54,500 nt of DNA from an uncultured Eubacteriales bacterium. Lineage in GTDB: Bacteria; Bacillota; Clostridia; Oscillospirales; CAG-272. The notes under the pieces were generated by a model. The model was given only the letters and a program-made list of their open reading frames with translations. It did not search any database and was not told the DNA's origin. Shown one piece after another: positions 1 to 8,499 of the stretch; the first letter of the stretch is position 1, and every line of letters begins with the position of its first letter. The stretch spans positions 1-54,500 of the forward strand of contig CATYXQ010000008.1 of the NCBI GenBank assembly GCA_958414825.1. The letters are read 5' to 3'. The position numbers and the translations under genes were made by a program.

Positions 1-693
1 GAGCACCGGCGATTTAAAGCCAAGCATTGAAATATCAAGCGGAGTGAGCGTAAGACAAACTGTGCCGCCGCGCTCCTCAAAGACAAAACCGGCGGCGCCG
101 GCGACCTCCGACAGCCACAGAGAAAGCAGTCCGCGATCCGGAACGGACAACGGTTTTCCGCCCATACTGTCCACAAATACGCTGACGCGCCCGCAATCAA
201 TCACAAAAGAAACAAGCAAACTCGAACCGTTTGTCGCCGCCAGGCGAAGCAGGAGGGTGAGCGCAAGTGCAAACGCATTCGGCGCCGTCTCAATCACCGC
301 ATCCGTGCGCGGCGGCTGAATGCGCATCGAAATCCCCTCTTCTTTCAGCGGATCGCCGACCGTCTCTTTAAAAAAGCGAAGAAGCGCGCCAAGAGAGCAC
401 TCGCGCCTCGCCTGTTTTGAAATTTGCGCACAGTCAAACATCTGCAAAGCGGCGCGGCCTGCTCCCTCGCTGAAATACTGACGCATACAATCAAAATCCA
501 AAAACAGCAGATACCGACGGCCGCCGAGCATCAGTTCCCGAATCAGCACGCGGCGTCCAAATGCATTGACAAGCCCGCGCATACTGCCTGCCGCGCTTTC
601 CAGCCATACACGCTGCGCGCGCTTCATAGGCGCACGGGCGCTTTTATAGAGCACGGCGCCGCCCTCATCGGTAATCAGAAGCGGCGGTATCAT
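1..693 (-). CDS. Partial hypothetical protein, degenerate histidine-kinase-like
   Basis: This is an open frame running off the left edge of the window; 231 codons are visible, starting at the ATG whose complement is 691-693. That ATG overlaps the stop of the upstream gene (ATGA at 690-693), so it is translationally coupled and is the last visible gene of the ppiC operon. The N-terminus (LLITDEGGAVLY) resembles a PAS-like start. The later part (a long helix ending in ALTLLLRLAATNG, then a strand, DSMGGKPL, and GLLSLWLSEVAGAAGFVFEE) has the rhythm of a GHKL/histidine-kinase ATPase domain, but the N-box and G-box residues are not convincing. I infer a degenerate kinase-like or sporulation-type sensor and cannot name it. 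The C-terminus is missing. Confidence 0.6.
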   Translation of the reverse strand, partial: MIPPLLITDEGGAVLYKSARAPMKRAQRVWLESAAGSMRGLVNAFGRRVLIRELMLGGRRYLLFLDFDCMRQYFSEGAGRAALQMFDCAQISKQARRECSLGALLRFFKETVGDPLKEEGISMRIQPPRTDAVIETAPNAFALALTLLLRLAATNGSSLLVSFVIDCGRVSVFVDSMGGKPLSVPDRGLLSLWLSEVAGAAGFVFEERGGTVCLTLTPLDISMLGFKSPVL

Positions 694-1586
694 TCAGACT
701 CCGCCCCCGTGCTCTCCGCCGTACTTTCCTCCGGCAACTGCGACAGCCGCGGAGAACAGAACTGATAATTCAGCATAGACGCCTCCGAAAGAACCGAAAG
801 CAGCGCTTCATCCTCGCCCTCAAGCACCAGTCGAAGATTATATTTTGTAAAATAAAACGCAAACTCTTCAATGTCCGCCGCAAGCTGCTCAGCCGTGAGC
901 GAATCCACGCACAGCGCGGCCGTATAGCCCCCCTCCGAAACGCGGGCAAAAAAACGCGCAAGCAACGGCGAATGCAAAAGCGCATACGGCACGCAAATCG
1001 TAACCGGACTGCCCACAGCCTCTGCCATTTCAAAGATTTCCTCAATATTTTCCTCGGTCACTTCTCCAAACACAAGCACGGTTTCACCCAAACGACTGGC
1101 GCAAAATTCCCGAATCAGGGAAAGCTCATATTCATACACCACACTGCGCCCCGCCGTCTCCCAGTCGAGCGCGCCGACATAAAAAAGACCGGTTGTACTG
1201 TATTCAATGTCAAAGGCCGACATCGGCAGACGAACCGAAACATCCTTGCCGAGCGCTCTATCGGTTTCGGAGGCAAACATACACACGCCGCCGCGGTACA
1301 AAACCGTGGACGCATAGGTGAACGGATCCTCGGACGAGAAATCCGCAAGCGCCTCCGGCAAAACATACTCTCCGTGTATGGTGCGCTCAATAATCGGCGT
1401 GATCGTCTCGCCGCCGGTTACATCCGGAGCGGGCAGAGGAAAATGCTGTGGATTCGCCGCGCGCCTTGAAAGATAGCTTCCGAGCCAAACTGTCGCCGCA
1501 AAGATGACCAATACCGACGCAATCAGAATAAGCAGCGGCCATCTGACCTTTTTGCGGCGGGTATGATACCCCTTGTAAACTGCCAT
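690..1586 (-). CDS. Single-pass membrane protein of unknown function
   Basis: This encodes 298 residues. A basic N-terminus (HTRRKKVR) is followed by one hydrophobic segment at about residues 17-38, then an exported domain, so an N-in, C-out anchored protein is likely. The outer domain contains alternating strand/helix stretches (VLVFGEVTEENIEEIFEMAEA, SPVTICVPYALL, GGYTAALCVDSLTAEQLA) that look like a TIM-barrel or related alpha/beta fold; the last 15 residues are Ser/Thr/Glu-rich. I recognise no catalytic motif. Its ATG shares one base with the stop of the upstream ppiC gene (TAATG at 1584-1588), and its stop overlaps the next start, so all three genes are one operon. A function at the envelope next to a foldase is inference from context only. 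Confidence 0.7.
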   Translation of the reverse strand: MAVYKGYHTRRKKVRWPLLILIASVLVIFAATVWLGSYLSRRAANPQHFPLPAPDVTGGETITPIIERTIHGEYVLPEALADFSSEDPFTYASTVLYRGGVCMFASETDRALGKDVSVRLPMSAFDIEYSTTGLFYVGALDWETAGRSVVYEYELSLIREFCASRLGETVLVFGEVTEENIEEIFEMAEAVGSPVTICVPYALLHSPLLARFFARVSEGGYTAALCVDSLTAEQLAADIEEFAFYFTKYNLRLVLEGEDEALLSVLSEASMLNYQFCSPRLSQLPEESTAESTGAESE

Positions 1587-2620
1587 TACCGAATTTCCTC
1601 CATGGAAAGGCCGCGCACATAATCGGTTTCACGCACGGAAAGCGTATCGGCGCGCGCTTCAATCATCCCGTAAAACCGGGAAGCCTGATACTGCGCGCAA
1701 AGTTCCTCAAAATGCTCGTCGATATAGGCGTCTTCCTTTGGCAGACGCAAAATGATGTGAAATCCGACGCTGCTTTCCACAACGCCGCTCACCTCGCCGT
1801 CCGAAAGGGCGAACGCCGCCGCTTCAAATTCATCAATCATCTCCATGCGCGTAAAATAATAACCGTCCGCAGGCATGGAATAATCCTCCGAATAACGGCC
1901 GATCAAAACATCCAGAGATTCGCCGCTCAGATATTTTTCAAGGGCTTCCTCGGCGATTCTGCGGTTATTTTCCACATCCTCGCCCGGATCGTTTTCAATA
2001 AAAATCTGCTTGGCACGCACAAACGAATCCCCGCGCAGAATTTCAAGCAGCGCCTCCTCGTCATTTTCAATGACTCCCTCCGAAGAAATCAGCCGCTCAT
2101 ACAGCTTGTCCTCCAGCGCGTCAATGCGCATCAAAAATTCAAATACTTCCTCCGTCATATAGTTCTGCGCAAGCTCGTCTGCAAAATTCAGCTTATTTTC
2201 CTTAAAATACGCTTTTGTCGCACTCACATATTCTTCCGCGCTCTGACGGACATCCGCGTCGCTCGGCGTGACGCCGTAATCATCGGCAAGCGCTATTGAA
2301 CCGTACAGTCCCTGCACGGCCTCCGCCACACGCGCCCGCACCGCGCGGTCGAGCGCTCCGCTGTCGTCCGGATAGGACTCGGCGAGCGACGCGCGGTAAT
2401 TAAGGTAAAAATATCTGTACAAATCATAAGTCGCTTCATATTTGCCGACATACAGCGCCGTCCAGCCGTATTTCTCAAGATAGGCCGCTTCCCTGCGCTT
2501 TTCCACAAAACGGATTATCAAAAATGTCAGCAAAACCGCAAGCAGTACAATTCCCGCCGCGGCGACCCATTTTTTGACTCTCTTTTTTTTCAGTTCCCTT
2601 TGCGAAAGCAATTCCCTCAT
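1586..2620 (-). CDS. Membrane-anchored PpiC/SurA-type peptidyl-prolyl isomerase
   Basis: This 344-residue protein is a parvulin-type foldase expected to act outside the membrane on exported proteins. A basic start (RELKKKRVKK) precedes a single hydrophobic segment (WVAAAGIVLLAVLLTFLIIRF), then a helical SurA-like N-terminal chaperone region, then a parvulin domain with VRAKQIFIEND, a helix with GESLDVLIGRYSED, and the closing GEVSGVVESSVGFHIILRL. I chose the start at 2620 rather than an upstream in-frame ATG at 2746 because GGAG lies 9 nt before it and the upstream extension is non-conserved basic sequence. No lipobox cysteine is present, so it is anchored by the N-terminal helix, unlike PrsA. 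It is first in a three-gene operon driven by the promoter at 2828-2856. Confidence 0.85.
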   Translation of the reverse strand: MRELLSQRELKKKRVKKWVAAAGIVLLAVLLTFLIIRFVEKRREAAYLEKYGWTALYVGKYEATYDLYRYFYLNYRASLAESYPDDSGALDRAVRARVAEAVQGLYGSIALADDYGVTPSDADVRQSAEEYVSATKAYFKENKLNFADELAQNYMTEEVFEFLMRIDALEDKLYERLISSEGVIENDEEALLEILRGDSFVRAKQIFIENDPGEDVENNRRIAEEALEKYLSGESLDVLIGRYSEDYSMPADGYYFTRMEMIDEFEAAAFALSDGEVSGVVESSVGFHIILRLPKEDAYIDEHFEELCAQYQASRFYGMIEARADTLSVRETDYVRGLSMEEIR

Positions 2621-2827
2621 TCTTTTTGTCTCCGTTTCTCCGGCCGCGCCGGAACGATTGCATACGATATATTTCAATCTGTCGGCAAAATAAAAACAAA
2701 ATATACCGAAGCGTCTGAAAGCGTCAATGCGCGCCGAACTGCGCAAAAATCCGCGCCTCGGCGGCGCAATTTTCGCACAGCGCTCCGCCGTCGAAACGAC
2801 CGGTTTTCAGTCGGTCTGAATATATTT

Positions 2828-2856
2828 ATAATACTATACAATTTGAAGCGGGTCAA
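2828..2856 (-). promoter_or_regulatory. Promoter of the ppiC operon
   Basis: Read on the minus strand, TTGACC (2856-2851) is followed by 17 nt and TATTAT (2833-2828). It gives a leader of about 200 nt ahead of the ppiC start at 2620. It is back to back with the Fur/importer promoter. Confidence 0.7.
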
Positions 2857-2874
2857 GAAAATTGCAAAATTTTC

Positions 2875-2903
2875 TTGACAGGCGCAGCGCTCGGCGGTAT
2901 AAT
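2875..2903 (+). promoter_or_regulatory. Consensus sigma-A promoter of the Fur/metal importer operon
   Basis: TTGACA (2875-2880), a 17-nt spacer and TATAAT (2898-2903) match the housekeeping consensus perfectly. The start of transcription would fall next to the palindrome at 2920-2936, so a repressor bound there could block initiation or early elongation. Confidence 0.85.
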
Positions 2904-2919
2904 AAGCTGGATTTTGATT

Positions 2920-2936
2920 TTGAATTTCAAATTCAA
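2920..2936. promoter_or_regulatory. Perfect 17-bp palindrome, probable Fur-family operator
   Basis: TTGAATTT-C-AAATTCAA is a perfect 8-1-8 inverted repeat lying 16 bp downstream of a perfect -10 box and 14 bp before the start codon of a Fur-family gene. Fur-family repressors bind AT-rich inverted repeats of this size and commonly autoregulate. The sequence is not the classical Fur box (GATAATGATAATCATTATC), so the specific metal is undetermined. Confidence 0.7.
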
Positions 2937-2950
2937 TTTACGGAGATACG

Positions 2951-3367
2951 ATGAAACAGCAATACAACACCAAACAGAAAAACGCCGTGCTTGACTGTCT
3001 TGCAGAGCGAACCAGCCGCAGTCTTACGGTAGACGGGGTTCTCTCCGCGCTTGCCGCGCGCGGAGAACGCATCGGCCGAAGCACGGTCTACCGCCGGCTT
3101 GAGGAACTCTGCCGCGAGGGCTATGTACGCCGCTTCGCCCCTGAGGAGGGACGGAGCGTAACCTACCGCTTTATCGGCAGCGGCTGCGGAGAAAAAAGTC
3201 ATTTTCATCTGATTTGCAGCGTATGCGGCGTCGTCTACCACACGCACTGCCCGGAAATGGAAGCGATTTTTCAGCATGTAGCCGAAAACCATGGATTTGC
3301 AGTAGACACGCAGAAAACCGTTTTATACGGCTTATGCGAAAACTGCCAGGGAGGAAAAATAAAATGA
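2951..3367 (+). CDS. Fur-family metal-responsive repressor (Zur-like)
   Basis: This 138-residue protein has the usual length and order of the Fur family: a winged-helix DNA-binding half (NTKQKNAVLDCLAE, then GRSTVYRRLEELCREGYVRR) and a metal-binding dimerisation half beginning HFHLICSVCG. Two cysteine pairs (CSVC and CENC near the end) form the structural zinc site, and SHFHL supplies histidines of the regulatory site. It is first in an operon with an ABC importer of the ZnuABC/MntABC type, which favours zinc or manganese sensing over iron. Its stop overlaps the next start (ATGA at 3364-3367). Autoregulation is likely through the 17-bp palindrome just upstream. Zur is the best guess; MntR-like or PerR-like roles cannot be excluded. 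Confidence 0.88.
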   Translation: MKQQYNTKQKNAVLDCLAERTSRSLTVDGVLSALAARGERIGRSTVYRRLEELCREGYVRRFAPEEGRSVTYRFIGSGCGEKSHFHLICSVCGVVYHTHCPEMEAIFQHVAENHGFAVDTQKTVLYGLCENCQGGKIK

Positions 3368-4329
3368 CTTTATCCTTGAAAAAACTTTTCTGCGCGCTTT
3401 TTGCCGCGCTCATTCTCTGCGGCGCGCTGTACGGCTGCGCCGGGCCGTCCGAATCGGACAAGTCCATAAAAATCGTCGCCACGCTTTTTCCCGAATACGA
3501 TTTTGCAAACACGCTTGCGGGGGACCGTGCCGAGGTCACGCTGCTGCTCTCTCCGGGCGCTGATGCGCACTCCTTTGACCCATCCCCGAAAGACATCCTC
3601 ACCATCACGGGCGCTGACCTCTTTATCTACACGGGCGACAACATGGAACTTTGGGTGCGCCGGCTGCTCGAAAGCGAAGACGTAGCGCGCGCCCTGTCGT
3701 CCGGCAGTCTGACGGTACTCAATTTATCTGCGGCGCTCGGTCTTTCCGAAGAGACGCATGAACATACCGGCGCCGAAGAGGCGTATAAGCACGAAAAAGA
3801 GGTTGATCCGCATATCTGGACGTCCTTTCGCAACGCGGAAAATATGTGCGCTGCCATCACCGACGCGCTCTGCGCACTGGACGCTGCGGGCGCGGAAGTC
3901 TACCGCGAAAATCTCGCCGACTACACAAAGCAACTGCAAACGCTCGACGCCGAGATGCAAAAAATAACCGAACGCGCTTCGCTTGACACCGCCTACTTCG
4001 GCGGATCGTTCGCCTTTGCCTGCCTGTTTGACGATTACGGACTCCTGCACCGCTCTGTATACGCAGGCTGCGCCGCGCACACCGAGCCGTCCGCCGCCGC
4101 GCTGGACAGTCTGATTGCGGACATGCGCGCCGCCGGGGCGCGATATGTGCTGTATGACAGTGCGTCCGAGGAAAAAACCGCCCGGACCATTGCCGCCGAA
4201 ACCGGAACCGAGGTGCTGCACATCCATGCCATTCACAACATCACCAAGGCGGAACTGGACGCCGGGGAAACGTATCTCACCCTCTCCGAAAAGAATCTTG
4301 AAGCTCTCAGAAAGGCGCTTGACGCATGA
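3364..4329 (+). CDS. znuA: Metal ABC importer substrate-binding lipoprotein (ZnuA/cluster A-I family)
   Basis: This 321-residue lipoprotein captures a divalent metal outside the cell and delivers it to the permease. The start at 3364 is preceded by GGAGG and overlaps the regulator stop; an in-frame ATG 150 nt upstream lies inside the regulator gene and is rejected. The signal peptide ends in a lipobox-like LCGALYGC at about residue 24. The mature part starts KIVATLFPEYDFA, has the typical GADAHSFDPSPKD metal-ligand segment, a short His-rich loop (HEHTGAEEAYKHEKEVDPHIW region, about 135-155) typical of zinc binders, and late HIHAIHN. The His-rich loop supports zinc as the ligand. It overlaps the next gene by 4 nt. 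Confidence 0.9.
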   Translation: MTLSLKKLFCALFAALILCGALYGCAGPSESDKSIKIVATLFPEYDFANTLAGDRAEVTLLLSPGADAHSFDPSPKDILTITGADLFIYTGDNMELWVRRLLESEDVARALSSGSLTVLNLSAALGLSEETHEHTGAEEAYKHEKEVDPHIWTSFRNAENMCAAITDALCALDAAGAEVYRENLADYTKQLQTLDAEMQKITERASLDTAYFGGSFAFACLFDDYGLLHRSVYAGCAAHTEPSAAALDSLIADMRAAGARYVLYDSASEEKTARTIAAETGTEVLHIHAIHNITKAELDAGETYLTLSEKNLEALRKALDA

Positions 4330-5039
4330 ATGAAATCATCACCTGCACAGATATAACCGTGCACAACGAAAAAACGCTCGCGCTCAAAGACGTGAGCTTT
4401 TCGGTACATGCCGGCGAATTTTTATCGATTGTCGGAGAAAACGGCGCGGGCAAATCCACGCTGGTCAAAACGATTCTCGGCATTCTGAAACCGGACGGCG
4501 GGAAAGTCGAAACGGCGCCGGGGGTAAACGGAAAAATCGGATATTTGCCGCAGCAGTCAAGCGCACAGCGAAACTTTCCCGCAAGCGTCCGGGAGGTCGT
4601 GCTCTCCGGCTGCATCGGCTCGACCGGCGTTTTTCCATTTTACACCCGCGCAAATAAAGCCCGCGCGGCCGAGAACATGCGTCTGCTCGGAATCGACGCG
4701 CTTGCCTCAAAAAACTACCGCGCCCTGTCGGGCGGCCAGCAGCAGCGCGTATTGCTGGCGCGCGCGCTCTGTGCGGCCGAACGCATCCTGCTGCTCGACG
4801 AACCCGCCGCAGGCCTCGATCCGGTCGTGACAGCCGATCTCTACGCAACGATCGCACATCTGTGCCGCGAACACGGCATGACGGTTATTATGGTCTCGCA
4901 TGACATCACGGCGGCCATGCGCCTGTCCGACCGGATTTTGCACCTGGCAACCTCCCTGCGCTTTCTCGGCACACCTGCGGCCTACGCAAAAACGCCCCTC
5001 TGCGCAGCCATGACGATGGGAGACGAAAATCATGATTGA
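4326..5039 (+). CDS. znuC: Metal ABC importer ATP-binding protein
   Basis: This 237-residue ATPase drives the importer from the cytoplasmic side. It shows Walker A (GENGAGKST, about residue 37), a Q-loop (YLPQQSS), the ABC signature (ALSGGQQQRVLLARAL), Walker B with the catalytic Glu (RILLLDEPAAGLDP) and the H-loop (MVSHD). Its length is normal for the ZnuC/MntB family. It overlaps the binding-protein gene by 4 nt and the permease gene by 8 nt, so the three subunits are translationally coupled. Confidence 0.93.
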   Translation: MNEIITCTDITVHNEKTLALKDVSFSVHAGEFLSIVGENGAGKSTLVKTILGILKPDGGKVETAPGVNGKIGYLPQQSSAQRNFPASVREVVLSGCIGSTGVFPFYTRANKARAAENMRLLGIDALASKNYRALSGGQQQRVLLARALCAAERILLLDEPAAGLDPVVTADLYATIAHLCREHGMTVIMVSHDITAAMRLSDRILHLATSLRFLGTPAAYAKTPLCAAMTMGDENHD

Positions 5040-5847
5040 ACAGATTACAAGGCTTTTTTCCCACACCTTTATGCAGTACGCGCTGATCGTGGGCGTGCTG
5101 GTCTCGCTTTGCGCCGCGCTGCTCGGCGTTCTGCTCGTGCTGCGGCGGTACGCCATGATCGGCGACGGACTCTCGCATGTCGGGTTCGGCGCGCTGTCGG
5201 TCGCCTATGCGCTCGGCGCGGCGCCGATGGCTGTGGCCGTCCCTGTTGTAATTTTGACCGCGTTTGTACTGCTCGGCCTGTCCGAAAGCGAAAAAATCCG
5301 CGGTGACAGCGCCATAGCCGTTCTTTCTTCCGCCGCGCTGGCCGTCGGCGTGGTCGCGTCCGCCCTCTCCGGCGGCACGGCCAGCGATCTGAACGGCTAT
5401 CTGTTCGGCAGCATCCTCTCGCTGACCCGCTCGGACGTTCTGCTTTCGGTCATCCTCTCCCTAACGGTCATTCTGCTCTTTGCGCTCTTTAAAAACCGCA
5501 TTTTTGCAGTGACGTTCGATACCAATTTTGCCAAAAGCGCGGGCGTGCACGTCCGGCTTTACAACACGCTTTTAGCCCTGCTTATCGCCATTACCGTCGT
5601 CGTGGGGATGCGAATTGCGGGAACTATGCTGATTTCCAGCCTCATCATCTTTCCCGCGCTCTCGGCCATGCAGCTTGCAAAAAGCTTTCGGGGCGTCATT
5701 TTGCTCTCAGCCGTCATTTCGGTACTATGTTTTACGGCAGGACTTTTGCTCTCGTTTTCCCTGCCTGCCGGCGCAATGATCGTGCTGGTCAACCTCAGCG
5801 TACTGATCGTATGCTCAATTGCCGGACGGCTCTGCCGCCGTGCGTAG
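5032..5847 (+). CDS. znuB: Metal ABC importer permease
   Basis: This 271-residue protein is almost entirely hydrophobic, with about eight membrane helices, and belongs to the ABC-3 family of zinc/manganese permeases. Family features visible are the early LRRYAMIGDGLSHVGFGALSVAYALG segment with its cytoplasmic coupling region, and DTNFAKSAGVH. It is the last gene of the fur-znuACB operon; its start overlaps the ATPase by 8 nt. The stop codon is TAG, which shows that TAG is a normal terminator in this genome. No strong hairpin follows directly. Confidence 0.92.
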   Translation: MIEQITRLFSHTFMQYALIVGVLVSLCAALLGVLLVLRRYAMIGDGLSHVGFGALSVAYALGAAPMAVAVPVVILTAFVLLGLSESEKIRGDSAIAVLSSAALAVGVVASALSGGTASDLNGYLFGSILSLTRSDVLLSVILSLTVILLFALFKNRIFAVTFDTNFAKSAGVHVRLYNTLLALLIAITVVVGMRIAGTMLISSLIIFPALSAMQLAKSFRGVILLSAVISVLCFTAGLLLSFSLPAGAMIVLVNLSVLIVCSIAGRLCRRA

Positions 5848-5912
5848 CCCCGCACAGTTTGGTTCAGGCATCTGAATTGCACCGTATCCGTCAAAAACCG
5901 CCGTACATTCCG

Positions 5913-5942
5913 TTTAAAAAGCCCGGCATTTCCATATATAAT
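5913..5942 (+). promoter_or_regulatory. Possible promoter of the acetyltransferase gene
   Basis: TATAAT at 5937-5942 has TTTAAA 18 nt upstream (5913-5918). The -10 is perfect but sits in an AT-rich run (ATATATAATATATAT), and the -35 is weak. Confidence 0.45.
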
Positions 5943-6006
5943 ATATATCTGTTCGGACAAACACCGTAACAATCTGTCTGAAAAATCAAGGAAAGGAACT
6001 TTTACC

Positions 6007-6642
6007 ATGATCCGTATCCGAAACGAAGAAGCAAAAGACCATTCCGCTGTGGAAAAACTCACCCGAAAAGCCTTTTACAACATCTATATTCCGGGGTGCG
6101 TCGAGCATTATCTGGTTCATATCATGCGCGGCCACGCCGACTTTATTCCCGAACTGGATTTCGTCGTGCAATTAGATGATGAAATCATTGGCAGCATCAT
6201 GTACACCAAAGCCCGCCTTACAGATGAAAGCGGAAATAACAAACCGATTCTCACGTTCGGGCCGCTCTGTATCGCGCCCGAACATCAAAGGAAAGGCTAC
6301 GGCAAAATGCTGATGCGGCATTCCTTTGAAAAAGCCGTCTCCATGGGCTACGATACCATTGTAATTTTCGGCGCCCCCGCCAACTATGTGGGCAGCGGCT
6401 TTAAAAGCTGCAAAAAGCTCAATATTTGTCTTGAGGGCGGCAAATATCCGTCGGCCATGCTGGTCAAGGAACTTGTTCCCGGCGCTCTGGACGGCCGGAA
6501 ATGGTTCTATCATGACAGTCCCGTCATGGCCGTTTCCCCGGAACAGGCGAAAGCATATGATGATTCGCTGGAACCGATGGAAAAGAAATTTCTGCCGGCA
6601 CAGGAAGAATTTTATATCATGAGCCATTCCTATGTAGAGTAA
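6007..6642 (+). CDS. GNAT-family N-acetyltransferase
   Basis: This 211-residue protein belongs to the GNAT superfamily, which transfers the acetyl group of acetyl-CoA to an amine. It shows the N-terminal IRIRNEEAKDHSAVEKLTRKAF segment, a central strand FGPLCIAPEHQRKGYGKMLM that carries the acetyl-CoA loop (QRKGYG), and the following MGYDTIVIFGAPANYVGSGF typical of the YitI/Eis-like branch that ends with long substrate-specific C-terminal part. The substrate cannot be told. AAGGAAAGGAA precedes the ATG. It is a single gene between its own promoter and a strong hairpin terminator. Confidence 0.85.
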   Translation: MIRIRNEEAKDHSAVEKLTRKAFYNIYIPGCVEHYLVHIMRGHADFIPELDFVVQLDDEIIGSIMYTKARLTDESGNNKPILTFGPLCIAPEHQRKGYGKMLMRHSFEKAVSMGYDTIVIFGAPANYVGSGFKSCKKLNICLEGGKYPSAMLVKELVPGALDGRKWFYHDSPVMAVSPEQAKAYDDSLEPMEKKFLPAQEEFYIMSHSYVE

Positions 6643-6647
6643 TAAAG

Positions 6648-6686
6648 AACCGCGGGGACTTGCCAAAAGCGAGTCCCCGCGGTTTT
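6648..6686. terminator. Bidirectional hairpin terminator
   Basis: A perfect 13-bp GC-rich stem (AACCGCGGGGACT at 6648-6660 pairing with 6672-6684) with an 11-nt loop lies between two converging genes. The T run on the plus side is only four bases (6683-6686). Confidence 0.75.
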
Positions 6687-6707
6687 GACATCGTACAGAA
6701 AATCCGG

Positions 6708-8378
6708 TCACCTGTTCGTGCGCGCCGGTTTTTTCAAAAAGACCTCGCAAAGATTGTCGGATGTAAAACAGCAGCGTTTATACCGTCCGTTTCGGTTGGC
6801 GTAAACCTCGCCGGCGTCCGAAGCGCTACCGCACGAGGTATATTCCGCCTCGCAGCCGCAGTACGATATACGGATACGGTTTTCAGCGACTTCGATCTCG
6901 GTACGCTCCGCCCCGTCAAACAAAAAGACCGGCAATACCACTGCGACTTTTCCGTGCCCCGAAACCGAAATTTTCACGCCCGATTCATCGGCTTCATACC
7001 GCTCGGTCAGGATTTCACCGTTTGACAAACGGCATTCAACCGCAAAAAATGCGCGGTCCGAATCGGCGTGATATTCTTTCAAAGTATGCTTTGCATCCCG
7101 GTCTGCTCCGCAAAGAAGCCTGTCGTTTACAACGGCCGCACCGCAGATCGAAAGCGGGGAGGGATTTTGAATATCCAGCGCATAATGAGGGCTGTCGGTA
7201 AACGGAAGAGACAGCAGCATGGCGGACGGAACGCCGTCAAAGTGGATTCTGCCGAGGCCGGAAGCATCATACTTATAATCCGCCGCCGTGTCGTATTCCA
7301 AAAACCACCCGCCGCACTTCAAAAACACCTTGTGAAAATCCGCAGATGTGACTGCAACATACGAATCGCTGTCCGCCGTGCACGGCGCTATACGGTCGTC
7401 GGAGAACAGATAGGCCAGATAGATAAACGAGGCCAGGGAAATCATGTATTTATCAAAATACGCATAGGCTTCGCAGCCAAAACCGCTGTCAGGCGGGTAC
7501 TGATTTTTTACGTGGGTTTTGACACGCCGCTTGGCATAGCTTTCAAGCGACGCGCACGCTTTGAGCGCCGCCGCCTTATAGAGGCCTGCCGTCTCCATAT
7601 CACCGAGTTTCGCATGTCTTGCGGCGGCAAATTCCAGCAGCGCCGCAAGATAGGCTTCGTTAAATAAAAACTGATTGCTCCGTCCGCCGTAGGGAATTTC
7701 GCCCGTCACCGACTGCATTTTCAGCATGAGCGGTTCAGCCTTTGCAAGCAAGCCTTCGATTTTTTCAGCGTATTTGCCCCGATACCCAAAATGCAGCAGC
7801 ACCGCAAGCTGACAGCGCGCTGCAAGATCATACAGCATCGGATTTCCGGGATCCTTATACAGGCCGTTTTCATCAAACGACAAAAGCTGAGAGGGGATTT
7901 GTAAATTCAGGAACGCCTCTGAATCGGCAAGTCCGATATACTGCCGCATAAATTCACTTGCGGCGTTATACGCCGCCCAGTTGCTCTTGGGCGTGTCCGG
8001 CGATTTGGCGATGGCCGTATAGCAGGTGTACGGGTTGATTGTCCCGAGTTTTTGCTTCCATCCGTCAACTGCCGACGTTTCCACGATACCGGAACGCTCC
8101 AACTCCAGAATGCAGAAAATCAATTCCTTGACCGAAAAATCATTTGCAGCCCGAACTTTTGGCACCTGCGAACAGCAGAGTTCCATCATCTCGCAAAACA
8201 TCGGCAAAAGTTCGCCGTGTATACCGTGAGACAAAAGGATTCCGATATTGGCGGTAAGCCTCGGAAACCCGTGTTCCGTCAGTCCTTCGCGCTTCACTTT
8301 ATCAAAAAACTGTTTGATGCGCGCTTCTCCGTAGGATTCCAGCGCAAAATTCATGATTTTCAAATAATTCTGTTTCAT
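6708..8378 (-). CDS. Uncharacterised 556-residue protein, possibly a carbohydrate-active alpha/alpha-toroid enzyme
   Basis: The start at 8378 is chosen because GGAGG lies 6 nt before it; an in-frame ATG at 8444 falls in the -35 box of the promoter. There is no signal peptide, so the protein is cytoplasmic. Residues 1-330 are helical with repeating hairpin-like units and contain EIPYGGRSNQFLFNEAYLA and PDSGFGCEAYAYFDKY; residues 350-556 look like a beta-sandwich. This two-part layout recalls heparinase II/III-like and other (alpha/alpha)-toroid glycosidases or lyases, but I cannot assign a family or catalytic residues. The product is probably an unsaturated- or unusual-sugar-processing enzyme; that is inference. 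Confidence 0.75.
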   Translation of the reverse strand: MKQNYLKIMNFALESYGEARIKQFFDKVKREGLTEHGFPRLTANIGILLSHGIHGELLPMFCEMMELCCSQVPKVRAANDFSVKELIFCILELERSGIVETSAVDGWKQKLGTINPYTCYTAIAKSPDTPKSNWAAYNAASEFMRQYIGLADSEAFLNLQIPSQLLSFDENGLYKDPGNPMLYDLAARCQLAVLLHFGYRGKYAEKIEGLLAKAEPLMLKMQSVTGEIPYGGRSNQFLFNEAYLAALLEFAAARHAKLGDMETAGLYKAAALKACASLESYAKRRVKTHVKNQYPPDSGFGCEAYAYFDKYMISLASFIYLAYLFSDDRIAPCTADSDSYVAVTSADFHKVFLKCGGWFLEYDTAADYKYDASGLGRIHFDGVPSAMLLSLPFTDSPHYALDIQNPSPLSICGAAVVNDRLLCGADRDAKHTLKEYHADSDRAFFAVECRLSNGEILTERYEADESGVKISVSGHGKVAVVLPVFLFDGAERTEIEVAENRIRISYCGCEAEYTSCGSASDAGEVYANRNGRYKRCCFTSDNLCEVFLKKPARTNR

Positions 8379-8415
8379 CCGCACCTCCGAAAAATCAAAA
8401 TTTTTACATGATGCT

Positions 8416-8444
8416 ATTATCATGCCAACCCCTGCGTTTGTCAA
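8416..8444 (-). promoter_or_regulatory. Promoter of the 556-residue protein gene
   Basis: On the minus strand TTGACA (8444-8439), 17 nt, GATAAT (8421-8416). Transcription would start about 45 nt before the ATG at 8378. Confidence 0.75.
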
Positions 8445-8499
8445 TCGTTTCCTTTAAAATTCCGACGGCTGCGAAACCCGGAAATTGAAGTTTAACTGG

